Assembly: GCA_020466095.1 (NCBI GenBank)
Contig: CM035806.1
Location: forward strand, 163,143,379-163,207,378
Length of the DNA stretch: 64,000 nt
From: Chlorops oryzae
Taxonomy: Eukaryota > Arthropoda > Insecta > Diptera > Chloropidae
Reading direction: 5' to 3'
The first letter of the stretch is position 1. Each line of letters starts with the position of its first letter. Below, piece after piece: positions 10,700 to 22,159 of this stretch. The notes under the pieces were generated by a model. The model had not been told where the DNA came from. It saw only the letters and a list, made by a program, of their open reading frames with translations, and ran no database searches. The position numbers were made by a program, and so were the translations under genes.

Positions 10700-12940
10700 C
10701 TTATTCTAACATTTTCTCATGCCATGCATTTCGAGGATTATCTATTGAGGATAAAAAAAAAAAAAATTGGTTCTTTGAAAAGTCCTTGCGGCATTCAAAA
10801 TGGACTTAAGATTTGAGAAACGAGTCGCTACACAACATGAAAATGAAAATGAACTTTCATGACTTATTAAAAAGTCGTACCTCTTTGGTATGAGTACCTA
10901 CGAGTAGCTCGATGGCCTCGAAATTTTTGGATTATATGAATCTGTTGTTCACTGAAGCCATTTTTATTTTTTTGGGTCTTCCAAGGATCATTCTCTCCCG
11001 TTTTTGGTTGTTTCGTGAAGGAGCCAGTGGTGCTTTGTAGAGTTTTTCTATTTATTCGGAGAACATTCTATTGAAAGGTTCCAATCTTTCCTTATTTTAT
11101 TCTGAAAAAATTGCCCCATTTAGTAATCAAAATCTACATTCCTATAACGAGATAAATTAAGTAAAATATCCGAGTGTTGGATTTGGTTACAGAATTTCAC
11201 TGTCCAGCTCTTTTTGTCTTCATTATATCACAAGTTCAGAAATCATAGGTTTTTATTATTATTGCGTTGACTTTTTCTCTCAGTGTACGTCTTAATAATT
11301 TATGCAGGCCATAATGCTTTCCTTTACTCTCTTTTCTCTTATTGGTTTCGTTCTTTTTTTTTATGCTCATATTCCGAAAAGCTGTATTATTTTTATTATT
11401 TACTTGATTCTTGTGTCCTGCTGGATGATGTGCAGGCCTTTAAAGTAAAACGGCGAACTTGTGAATTCTAGAAATAAGCCTCGGGATAGTGTGTGTCTGA
11501 GAGAGAGAGAGAGAGAGAGGAGAGCGAGAAAGAGATAGGAAGAGAGAGAGAGAGCGAGGGAGAGAGAAAAAGGGAGAGCGATAAGAAGGGGCCATACTAA
11601 CGTCCTCGTTCTTTTCCACGATCAAGTGTGGCAAGTGCTTCTGAGTGCTTAGGTTCAGTGCACCTCGTTAAGTGGATATATCCCGCATAATTTTCCTAAA
11701 ATATTCACCTATGTATTTTGGTAAAGTTTTACTTATTTTTGACCAAATTATTGTCTTGAAAATTACCTAACTTTAAAGTATTGTTTGCGAGTTCGAAAAC
11801 ACCTAAATTCGACCTCTGTAAGGCCATCAAAGTAAATTCGATTTTTAAGAATATTTTTGGTCGAAAATAAGGCCCTATAAAACGGCCTAGTGGTGAGTAA
11901 ACTTTGATTTGCAAACTAGAAGTTTTTTTTTTAGGCATTTAGAACAAATTTTTGCCTCAATTTCGACTTTTACGGCAACATTAAGCTAAAAATTTGTACA
12001 TATGTTATACCCTAGTTCGACATAAAAGTCAAAAATAACGATATTCGACTTTGTGGTCCGATTGCACGTTCCGCCTTGTTTTTCGCATGTCGGATAGAAA
12101 AATGTTCTTCTGCATTTGTTTTGTCTATTAAGTAGATAATCTCATTAAGATGACCTTTGAAAAAAATATGTAGTTTAAAATTTCGTACTTTTGAAGTCCT
12201 GTCGACTAGTTTTCGACCTATTTTTGGTCAAATTTGCTTCCGAATTCCCCCGTGCTTTAAAGGCGAAATACCTTTTATTACCGCTAACCGTCTTCCATTA
12301 TATTCTCCATTTTCGACGACATCAACGTCGTATGACTGTAATTTTGCACATATTAAGGTCACCAGGTGAAAAAAAAAAAAAAGTTTTAACTCAAGATAGG
12401 TAAGAATTTATGAATTTTCGACATCAACAGATTGGAAAAGATCGACTGTCTGGCCTGGATTGGGCCCTCAGACCCGATGTTAATAGCTCCAAAAAAAAAC
12501 AGCCTCTTCGAATGCAATAAGTGATCACAATCATGCCTTGAGGATTTCGAATAACCTTACACCGAAGTGCTAAAATTAAAAAAAAATATATACCCAAGGG
12601 TCTCTAAATAATCATTAGACTTCTTTTCCGGGTTCCACAATCAATGTGCCATCAAAAAGCATAAGGAATTTTAGAATGAATCAATTTTCTTTGAGATTCC
12701 TGTAATCTTGATTTTCGATAACCAGGCCCTCGATTTAGAGGGTGGCAAATGCCGAGAGCGGAACTCTTAGGGGCAGAAATCCTCTCATAGATATGAGAAT
12801 ATTCTTCCCCATCAGTGCCACCATAGGTGTGGCAAATATTGTTTTGGTCCAGAGTGGTATGTAGATTAGCTGGATCGGACCCTGTCGATTACTAGACATT
12901 TTCTCTGAATAAGTTACGCCGTTTCCGCTATCTCTCTCCA
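10700..12940. other. AT-rich non-coding DNA with one GA array
   Basis: No gene is supported. A Tigger-like half end (CAGTGCACCTCGTTAAGTGG) occurs at about 11659, but I cannot find a partner. Between 11690 and 12360 the phrase (A/T)TTCGAC and TTTTTGG(T)C recurs without clear repeat boundaries. Confidence 0.35.
11499..11580. repeat. Interrupted (GA)n microsatellite
   Basis: GA-rich tract with GCGA and AAA interruptions. Confidence 0.85.
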
Positions 12941-12949
12941 TTTTCCCTC

Positions 12950-13083
12950 ACTCTATCTCTCTCCATCTCTCTCTCTCTCTCTCTCTCCCTCTCTCCATCT
13001 CTCTCTACCTCCCTCGCTTTCTCTCTCCCTCTTTGTCTCTCTCTCTCTCTCTCTCTCTCCTCTGTCTCTCTCTCTCGCTCTCG
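12950..13083. repeat. Interrupted (CT)n microsatellite
   Basis: CT-rich tract with CCAT, CCCT and TTTG interruptions, ending about 28 bp before the left target duplication of the 13119-13350 element. Confidence 0.9.
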
Positions 13084-13118
13084 GAAGAACTCAAACCCAT
13101 GAGTTTGCATGGAGTAAC

Positions 13119-13350
13119 CATGATACAAGAAAACAAGATAGCGCCACTTCAGTACCGCTATTTTGAGGCTCTCTTTGAGAGCCGAAAATTCAGCTTGTGA
13201 CGTCACTGAGCGAGAAATTGTTATTGTTTCCCATGCTAATCAAAAAAGTAAAAAGCCGGTTTAACATGGGAAACAACAACAACGAATCGCGATTTTGAGT
13301 TTGTGACGTTTCCTCTCTCAAGTGGCGCTATCTTGTTTTCTTGTATCATG
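13119..13350. mobile_element. P-superfamily-like MITE, 232 bp
   Basis: The two ends are perfect inverted repeats of 31 bp, beginning CATGATACAAGAAAACAAGA. The element is flanked by identical 8-bp copies of GGAGTAAC (13111-13118 and 13351-13358). The Drosophila P element also has 31-bp terminal repeats, begins CATGAT and makes 8-bp target duplications; that comparison is from established knowledge of P. Subterminal GTGACGT motifs face each other, as does a GTTTCCCATG/CATGGGAAAC pair. No transposase is encoded. Perfect ends and target copies suggest a young insertion. An 8-bp hAT or Merlin origin is the main alternative. Confidence 0.8.
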
Positions 13351-13648
13351 GGAGTAACAGTTTCTCTCATTTTAATCAGTTAGCCCATAATTTGCCTCAT
13401 CAAACTGTTCTTCTGGAAGCTGTTCGATGGTGAGGGTCTTGAGATGGTCTAACATCGAAAAATTAGAGCATTAGCACAATATTCTTTTTTGGCCGAAGGC
13501 ATGCAAACTCTTAAAAACCAAGAGTAATTCGCATGAAATGACAAAATGGATCCGAAATTGTGTTTCACCTTAATTTGACAAAGTATTTCCGACGTTTTGT
13601 TTTTGAATTTAAGCCCCGAAATCTCACCTCCTCCCATTTTACGGTCGA

Positions 13649-13678
13649 ATGGTCGGTCGGTCGGTCGGTCGGTCGGTG
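13649..13678. repeat. (GGTC)n tetranucleotide repeat
   Basis: About six to seven GGTC units; a related CGGTCGAT run lies at about 13938-13962. Confidence 0.9.
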
Positions 13679-14146
13679 TCGGTATTGATGCATTGACGGC
13701 TTACTGCATTCCTCTCTCCCTACGGGTATTATTAGCGGCTGGCTTGTATTTCGACTGCAGGCTGAAGCTGAAGATGAAGCTTGAACTCCCGATCGGAATT
13801 CATCAGTGTTAATGGTTGTTGTTGTTTGGCGTTGTCTTTGTTGTTGCGTTGCTGTTGTGTCATTTGACTTGGCCACTTGATTGCCAGAGCCCATATCACG
13901 GCATGCCATTCACTCGGTCTGCCGTTCTGCCGGTCTGGCAATCGGTCGATCGGTCGATCGCTTGGTCACCCAGTTCATCTGATCGTCTATGCATTCGTTT
14001 CGTTCATTTGTGCGACGACTGCGTTGTCTAGAAAATTAACGAAAATTTCTTGGAACTCGGATGAGCCAATAAATACTATAAATACAATAAATACAATGGA
14101 ACTCGGCGGCAGTAAAGTGTGCCGCTAAAGGAATTCGAATTCCATA

Positions 14147-14296
14147 ATGACACCACGACTGCGATTACGACCCCGACATCGCATCGACAACGGCAACGGC
14201 AACGGACAGCGAGACCAGGCGACACATATTAGCGATCGTGGCGAAGTGTTCGTGGGCAGCATGGGAACAATCGGCACCGTGCGGGCAGGTATTTAA
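14147..14296 (+). other. Short open frame with possible splice donor
   Basis: A 49-codon frame starts at an ATG in weak context (ATAATGA) and ends TAA. The sequence is GC-richer than its surroundings and translates to an Arg/Asn/Gly-rich peptide with no recognised domain. A possible 5' splice site, GCAG|GTATTT, lies at 14288/14289, which would let the frame leave before the stop. The CAACGG repeat inside argues for a simple-sequence origin. Coding status is doubtful. Confidence 0.12.
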
Positions 14297-14344
14297 CCAA
14301 ACTATTTTGACGCCTTTATTCATACCCGATTCGGTCCTCCGTTG

Positions 14345-16090
14345 ACGGCTTGCGTCTAGTGTTGTTCTTGTTGTTGTTGTTGTTGTTTCTGCTGCTGCTG
14401 CATTTATTGTTGCATGAGCGGCACATGTGTCGGCAACGTCATAAGGTCACGCAGTCATTTTATTCATTGAAAGCAAATCCCCTCGCCCAAAAGCGAATAG
14501 GCCGCATTTTATTGCCGAGTTTACATACATAGATACCAACATATGTAGATGGGATGCCTTACACTAGATTAAGGAAAGCATAGATTTCGGGAAATGTGTC
14601 GCGACAAGGTTCAATCGTGCCCCTATACAACAACCGATTGAAATTTTTTTTAACCCATTCCTACCCAAATGCACGGCGACAGGAATACATGTAATTTTTT
14701 TTTTTTTTTAGTAAGTATTCATTTATTTGCAGTCTACTAATCATCGTAATAATAAGCAAATTTTATAACATTCCAATTTAACCAAAATTAAATCTCCGGC
14801 GATTCAATACCGAAAAAAATGAACAATTTTTTTTTTGTATATGAATGTATGTTGTACATGCATAGCCATGTTAGGTATAATTTATAACAAGACTTAATCT
14901 CGATATGGTAAATCTAAGATATGATGCCTTTTTAGTCGTTTTATTTGCCGGCGGAGACTTACAGCTAAAGGATTAATGTGATGACTTAGTCTATCAAGGT
15001 ATCTTAGTCTGTTAACTTTCATTTCCTCTCTAAAAGTTTGTGCACCCTAGCTCCCTATGTAAGTAATAGGTACTTTGTTTGGTTACAAGTCATGGGGCAT
15101 TCAATATCGTTCTTTGTTTTTTTTTGGGGGGTTTGGAACCTTTGTGGGATTTCAATAATCGACATGTTCGCTGTTCCCCATAGCCAGTAATCCGTACGTC
15201 ACATATTGGCTTGATTATGGTTTTATAGATTACCCATTTTATTCTCTTAAGAAAAGGGTCCGAATAAGGACCTAGTGACCATCACATTTTCATTGTTTTC
15301 AATGCCAAAGAAAAAAAAAAAATATATATAAAACCAAAGAATGCCAAGAAATCGAAAAATTTTCTTGTTGAACGAATTCGATCGTTTTCAGTGTGATCGT
15401 ACACAGTGAAGCCCCAGTATGCCTGAGAGTTTTGACATTCAATTAAGATAATGAAGATTTTAAATATACCCAGTTTTACAGTCGAAGTCGCAGTCGCTTG
15501 CGAACATGGAATTCGAAGCGTTTTGTTTTTATCATTCTTCTTCTCTCAAACTTGTACGTACATGCATTTGTTTGGTAGAGGAGGTATGTACATCTGTATG
15601 TATATACATAATTCTCCTCTCCGGTACGGTACGGAGTGATATGGAAACGATAAATTTATTATTCTATTCAATTGCATGATTAGCAGCGCATTTGCCATGC
15701 GTGCGTAGTTAGAATAAGCTCGCATGCCAGCATGTTTGTCTGTCTGTTTGCTCGGTGTGGATCGGTTTGGATCGTTGCAACAATTCATTATGCGATGCTA
15801 TGTACATACATACATATGTAGGTACGTACACATCCATGTAGGTTTGAACATGCATTTATCCACATGGCTGTGCATTTGTGCGTGTGTGCGTCTGTGTGTT
15901 GGAACGTATCCCAGCAGAATATTATGTCGGCGGTGAACAAGTCCGCGCGTCCTTCGTGTGCTCCGCATGACAGTATCAGAGCGGTGGAGCGAAAAAGTCA
16001 TGCCCGATTGTCATTTCCATTTTGAACTCGTACTGCTTGAATCTCAGTTAGCTGATTAAATTTAAATAAGGTTTTAACGTCAGGAGATCA
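14345..16090. other. Non-coding DNA with TTG/CTG and CATA tracts
   Basis: A TTG/CTG triplet run at about 14362-14402 and scattered CATACATA near 15800 are the only repeats. The rest is AT-rich with no credible frame. Confidence 0.4.
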
Positions 16091-16125
16091 TTAGGGAGAT
16101 GTAGCGTATTGCATGTATGATGCAT

Positions 16126-16170
16126 ACTGGCCTCACCACAATCCGAAGATCGCGGGTTCTCGATCCCTGG
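16126..16170 (+). repeat. tRNA-like Pol III box pair beside a GA array (possible SINE head)
   Basis: ACTGGCCTCACCAC resembles an A box, and GGGTTCTCGATCCC, about 25 bp later, resembles a B box whose GGG/CCC can form a T-arm stem. The (GA)n array starts within a few bases. A similar arrangement occurs at 47972-48030. A tRNA-derived SINE remnant is the likely explanation. It is not a tRNA gene: no acceptor or anticodon stem can be drawn. Confidence 0.35.
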
Positions 16171-16445
<275 letters not shown>

Positions 16446-17397
16446 CCACATGCAGCTCTCAAATACTTTTTCCGCTATTGCGGACTTTCTCGCGCCGCCT
16501 CGATGACTTTGTGCGGCGTGATGCGCAATGCCATTTGTGTCATGCTGATTTTCATCGCGGAAGTCCGCCCGACATTTTCTACTGGGTATGATTTTCTCAA
16601 ATGTCAGAAATGTCAAAAAGACTGGCAAAGACAACACGAGAAATAATCAAACATGCAGCCAGATATTTTAGATATTGCAGCTATAAAGATAGATAGATGG
16701 ACAAACAACCAAATAGTTATGGTATGCCATCTATCTAAGTGTGAATGTGCGTACATAAGAATGCACCCATGTGGAATTGTCATACATTACAATACATTCA
16801 TCATACAATATATTCTATCATAACATTTATAGCCGGCAATTTCAAAAATTCATCCATGACTAATAATTGAATGGAAATTGAAGTCATCTTTAAAACCCCT
16901 AGGCCCCCCCTTTACTGCTCCAATCCATCAATCAGGCGTTCTAACAATTCCGACAGGGTACATATGTATGTATGTACATATGTATCTAGGTACTGGCATC
17001 CATCTAGGTCCCCATATTTACACGATAAACACAACACTAAAGCATAGAAACTCGACTTGCAGCAACATTGTTTATATGTTTTAATTGCTTAATGCCAGCA
17101 TGTTATGCACTTACATAGTTGATTGTCTTGACTCTGGCTCGGCTCGGCTCGGCTTGGCTCTGGGAGACAAGGGCGCCATCTAGCATTCCAATGACATGAT
17201 TCACGTGTGCGCTCTCTCTATTTCTATCTATCTGGGCTCTCTCTCTCTCTCTCTCGCCCCTTCACGCGATGCCTCAGAGTTGAATGAAAAGCAACTGCAA
17301 GTGCAACTTTACAATTTCAAGACAATTTGAAAGCACAGCAATTACACCACATTGACCCACTGAACTCTTGGACGATGCCAAACACAAATTACTTTAA

Positions 17398-17531
17398 CCC
17401 ATTCAAATTGATATGTAATGCGTGATTGAATACTCGTGCGTTACGCAAAGAATTAAATTTCATTTTATATTCATTTGATTTTGCTTTCAAAAAAATGTCC
17501 ATTCTTTTCGCACTCCCCGGGCCCTAGTGGG
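17398..17531. mobile_element. Possible piggyBac-like MITE
   Basis: TTAA lies at 17394-17397 and 17532-17535; the enclosed 134 bp begin CCCATT and end AGTGGG. TTAA target duplications with CCC...GGG ends are the piggyBac pattern. The inverted match is only about six bases, so chance is not excluded. Confidence 0.4.
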
Positions 17532-17539
17532 TTAACGTC

Positions 17540-19480
17540 GTTGATGTGATTACATACATAGTTTCTAATCAACCTTTCAAGTGTTTTTCAGCAGTGTATC
17601 GATTCCGAATGATCGATTCCTCACGTGTATAGTATGTACCTAATGAGCGCAAGCATATTCAAGCCACCATGAAATAAATATGATGACATTTTCTATGACA
17701 ATTTCTTCCTTTTTGGATCTCATGCGCAGCTTAGTCGTCTTCGTCTTAGTTTCTATTCAAACCAGATAAATACTTGAACAGATGACCGGATGGCAATAAA
17801 TATGCATATGTGTCTTTTTTTATGGTTTCTGTCAGCGTGACACTTCCTGCCCAACACCGAGACCGAGACCGATACCGAGAGCGAAAGCCGATGTACTTTG
17901 AATAGTATTGAATAATATCAAATGGATATGTTTTTGAATTTTTAATGCCATCCTTTCTTAGCGATTCAATTTTTCAAATGCAACCCTGTGTGAAATACTG
18001 AAAATGATGGAAATATTTTGATCTATCAATTGCTCGCTTCTATTTTGAGATTCAATTCCATCTCGAGATCCTTAAAATCTTAACGATTAATGGTGATTAG
18101 TGATGGTTATATTTTGAACTTTCCTATACAAAAAAAAAATGACCTATGTTAACTTCTAGTGCTTTCAGAAACGCTGCTGTTCGATCTTTCTCTCATAAGA
18201 AGCCAGCTGGAACCAGCGAGCTTAAAACACCGGGGCTCGATACCGCCTAAAGACCGCATGGGTACCATTTTAGGGGGTTTCTGACTCCCCATTCGAGTCA
18301 GGTTTAAGCCTTGATCCAATAAATTACCTTATCAACTACTATCGTGAGGAATGGTCTTTAGAAGGAGTTGTTATGAGCCAAAACTACGTTAGTGGATCTC
18401 TACCGGACAGTTAAAAGGGCAACGTCTGAGCTTAAGATACATACCAACGCTGAAATTTCTCAATCAGCTCATTCAAATTGTTTGAGGAATCACAATGAAG
18501 ATTTCTCAAATCTCAAAGTATTTTTTGACTCTGTCCCTGAAGGGCAAAAGATCTTCATTAAATTGTATAGTTTTTCTTAAAATTATTTCCCGTTTTGCTA
18601 TTTGAAAGCGATATCCCTGCACTCTTTGAAAAATTGTAAAGCCCATGTAAAGCACAGTGGGGCATATTGCTGCTTTGTTACGGCATTTCTTTAATCATTT
18701 AACTCACGCTCTTTCGGAAGTGCATGCGAAAGAAAATTCGAACGATAATGTGGCAAAATTGTTTCCGCTGTTTCCGGATATTAAATTCTATTGGCAGTAA
18801 CTGCACGCGTGCTTGCTCGAACGTACATACATATGTATGGGCGTGCGTCTGTGCCTCGGTCCACCGTTGCGTTCGTGTGCGCATTTGAGCGTGTGTTGGT
18901 GTCCTCCATCAAATTTATTTAAGATTTTCGCGAGTTTCCTTTGCAATTTTACTTTTCTTTACATATTGCACTTCCTTTCATTCTGCCTTTCAGATCTTTT
19001 TTTTTTTTTTTTGATTTGCCCAATTTTTTTTTTTTTTTTTTTTTTGCTCTTGCGCGAAATGCGCAATTCTGATTTGAAATAAAGACGAAATATCACCGCT
19101 TCTACTTCTAGTCATACACATTCACACACACTTCACACACACTCAAACACACACACACATCACGTTGTCGCGTTTGTAGGTGTTGCTAGCAGCGAATAGA
19201 CGCGCGAAATAGCACAGCGCTCATGACAAGACAACCGCTTGTCAACGTCGAACAGTGGTCCGAGGCGATCATCATAGTATTTAAAATATTCACACGTTTC
19301 GACGCTTTTGAAGCTTGCAGGGCGAGCCGTCGTCTAAATTTGTATGAGAAGACAGCAAATAAAGATATGCTGCAATAGATTACAGAACATTTGAACATTC
19401 GAATCTGTGCATTATTTCCGATGACTTAGGCGATTATGACATAATATGCGGCAACGCAGAGACAGAGAAGCATTGTGCTT
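17540..19480. other. Unremarkable non-coding DNA
   Basis: Two poly-T runs near 19000-19045 and a (CA)n run near 19115-19160 are present. The 18170-18600 stretch is slightly GC-richer but has no domain, splice pair or terminal repeat that I can support. Confidence 0.35.
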
Positions 19481-19482
19481 AC

Positions 19483-20366
19483 CCAGTAAACATGTATGAC
19501 TTCTTTCAGACTATTTTTAAAGTCCAAAATTTCAGCACAACAGTATAATTTGAACTTCATTTAAAGTCCAAAAAGATACTTTCTTTCTATTCTGTTCTGT
19601 GAAAAGGGTAATAGATTTTAAGTCTAAAATAACACTAATTTTCAAAATCTGTTTTGCTGCATTTACAGTACACAGCAAACATAAGGAGTCCTAAATAAGG
19701 CATTTATGGATCGTTATTCGGAGTAAGAGCCCTCATAGTGAGCACATTTAGGAGTCCAAAATGAATGTGATTCCCTTATTGCAAGGGTCGAGTCCGAAAT
19801 CATATACCGAAGGAGTCCATATTAGTTTCATATATGACTCCTTTCGCACTCATATTTATGAGTTAAAAAACTCAAACATTTTGAGTGAAATTTATAATCG
19901 TGTGCTTTAAAAAACTTTTATTGATAAATACGTTTCTCGACTTTAACGTATTAAAAAAAATTGTTTTTTTTTTTTTTTCAAAGTTTATTTCCCGCTCCTG
20001 TGTGGGACTCGAACAACGTAACTCCCTTTTTCTTTTCATGTGCTTAACCATCGAAAGCAAATCGGAAAGACTGGATGTTCCTCGTTCAAAAGTTGAAAGT
20101 CAAATTAAATTTTAATTTACTTTTAAATAGAAAATTTCATGCACACTCAAAATTAGTATACTTAATTGTTTTTACTCCTTTTATGCTATGAAAATAATTC
20201 CACAAGAATACTTAGTTGAGAAGAGTTTATTTTGAGTTCCTTTATACTAAAATTTTTTACTGTTCGAAAATAATCAAAATTAATTCAGTTTTTGACGTCA
20301 AAATGAGTATGGCTTCATAAACCGTTTTATTTCTTACTAACTTTTTAACTCCTTTTTCCAACTGGG
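19483..20366. mobile_element. TA-flanked element with CCCAGT ends, 884 bp
   Basis: Begins CCCAGT and ends ACTGGG with TA directly outside on both sides (19481-19482, 20367-20368). Inside, the motif GGAGTCC/GGACTCC or its core ACTCC recurs many times in both orientations (for example near 19686, 19751, 19822, 19838, 20176). The short end repeat resembles the CCCTGCAGGAA ends at 41019 and 46571, which also sit at TA. Family unknown; no coding frame. Confidence 0.4.
19988..20063 (-). repeat. tRNA-like box pair on the minus strand
   Basis: Read on the minus strand, GATGGTTAAGCACATG resembles an A box and GTTCGAGTCCCAC a B box, about 32 bp apart. The T stem does not pair well and no complete cloverleaf is possible. 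It could be a tRNA pseudogene or SINE head within the 19483-20366 element. Confidence 0.25.
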
Positions 20367-20458
20367 TATAATAAAAGTTCACTTATAGGTACTTACTACT
20401 TCTGGACTCCTATTTTTGAGATCTCAAATTAGTTTTCAAATTTGTGGTATTTTTAAAC

Positions 20459-21294
20459 CAGGGACCGTAACGGTTATAACTTTTATCCGTAAACGTCTCT
20501 AAATAACGGGTTTTTAGGGCCGTTAATTTTTTTCGTCCAAAAATAACCGTTACTCTCGGCCGTTTATTTTTGCTGCTCCCAATAACCGATAATCTCGGCT
20601 GTTTAGTTTTTACATCGAAAATAACCGTTATTCTGGGACGTTTATTTTTTACGTCGAAAAAAAAAAAAAACAAAGCCTCATCAGCTCTGCATTTCGTTCT
20701 TCGTAAGATTTTTCGTTCTGTATTGATAAAATATCCTATGGGACATCTTGAAGTGTAAATTTTGCTGCGCCACGCCCATTTCTGACGCGTATTTCCAAGT
20801 CAGTGAAAGGCCAGGCGTTAGGACAAACAATTCAATTTTAAACGTCCCAGAATAACGTTTATTTTCGACGTAAAAAATAAACGTCCCAGAATAACGTTCA
20901 TTTTCGATGTAAAAAAAATTAAACAGCCGAGAATAACGGTTATGGGGAGCGGCAAAAATAAACGGCCGAGAGTAACGGTTATTTCTGGCTGTTTTCAAAA
21001 AAAAAAAAAAAAAAAAAATCGAAAAATTATAAAGCAGTCTGTTATCAAACCGCTCACAATCAGTGCCGTAGCAATTATGTTTTGCGTGAGGGGGAAAAAT
21101 TATTTTTCCAATTTTATTCATGGGCAAAAACAAAAATGCGTGGGGGGCAAAGCCCCCTCTTGCCCCTATGGTTGCTACGGCACTGCTCACAATGCAATGA
21201 CAAGAATACTGTATGTAAAATATTTCTACGACTTTTCCTTCATAAGGCTTTTTTGGGTAAGAAATTTCAAAATAACCGTTATTTACGGTCCCTG
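20459..21294. mobile_element. Fold-back hAT-type element with subrepeat arms, 836 bp
   Basis: Ends are CAGGGACCGTAA and TTACGGTCCCTG, flanked by identical 8-bp TTTTAAAC (20451-20458, 21295-21302), the hAT pattern. Both arms are built of diverged units of roughly 35 bp with the palindromic core AATAACCGTTATT and a GGCCG(T)TTATTTTT or complementary AAAAATAAACGGCC block, so left (20459-20660) and right (20830-20995) arms can pair. A second hAT MITE (21061-21185) has inserted in the right arm. No transposase frame. Confidence 0.85.
21061..21185. mobile_element. hAT-type MITE nested in the fold-back element, 125 bp
   Basis: Starts CAGTGCCGTAGCAA and ends TTGCTACGGCACTG, an exact inverted match. 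It is flanked by identical 8-bp CTCACAAT (21053-21060, 21186-21193). The interior has a GGGGGGCAAAGCCCCC hairpin block. Its intact ends show that it inserted after the 20459-21294 element. Confidence 0.9.
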
Positions 21295-21308
21295 TTTTAA
21301 ACTCTAAC

Positions 21309-21345
21309 AGGTGTGTGACTGCTTTCCCTTTCTTGGGAAAGGTGA
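21309..21345. mobile_element. Left-end relative of the CAGGTGTGTGA element
   Basis: CAGGTGTGTGACTGCTTTCC resembles the start of the element at 31154-31384 and is followed by a TTTCCCTTTCTTGGGAAAGG hairpin like that element's CCCC/GGGG hairpin. No matching right end was found. Confidence 0.3.
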
Positions 21346-21907
21346 TTCTAGTCCCAAATTGGTGTGATTAATTCCCCTTGATAAACCCTTAATAAGACCG
21401 AGAGGGAATTTGAATTATCTCAACATTCTGCTTGGGACCACAATGCTACCATTGTGAAATATTGAGCAACAAGTCCTGCCATAGTGTAAACTGAATGAAA
21501 ATATTTTTCAAAGATTATTAGTATGCCCCAAAAATGCATGTTCGAAAATAGTGCCGTCATAATATTTGCCTTCACTGTCAATTTGTATTTACCGGAAATT
21601 GAATGAATCACATGCCTTTTAATTTTGAGGGCATCAAAAATTTTTTGGTGGTAAGTTTTTCTATTTTTTTCCTTACACTTTTTTGTCAATCAACGATACT
21701 TTGGCGATTATTTTAGAGCAAAAAAAAAAATTTCATTAAAATCACTCAGAACCAATAAGAGTAGAAGCAATCGATTTTGTCTACATATTAATCGCGTTGG
21801 TCCCACGGTTTGTCAACATCAGTTTCATTCATTGAAATTAATTCGAGTACGGAGTATCTATAAGTCCAACAACAACAAACACATCCCATACAATTGAAAT
21901 ACTCGAG

Positions 21908-22151
21908 AGCACATTGAATTTCTTCGACCGAACACAACTACAGCTACAAAAACAGCTACAGAAACAAAAACAATAACAATAACAATAACAAAAACAAAGG
22001 CAAAAGAAAAGACTAACGCCAAAAGCAAGCACAAAAAATGAGCAGCGTAGCGGTAGAAGTTGTAGTTGTAATTGTAGTCGTAGTTTTAGTTGTATTGTTA
22101 TTGTTATTGTTATTGTTGCTGTTGTTGTTGCTGTTGCTGTTGTTGTGTTGA
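21908..22151. repeat. Inverted AAC / GTT triplet tracts
   Basis: CAACAA, CAGCTA and CAATAA triplets are followed by GTAGTTGTA and GTTATTGTT triplets, so the block can fold back imperfectly. It encodes only runs of Thr, Leu, Cys or Val. Confidence 0.6.
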
Positions 22152-22159
22152 AGTATCGT

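Noticed and set aside
11659..11680. Tigger-like left end CAGTGCACCTCGTTAAGTGG
   Set aside because: No matching right end located, so no element called.
18190..18245. Possible tRNA-like sequence (GGGGCTCGATACC)
   Set aside because: No convincing A box or pairing stems.
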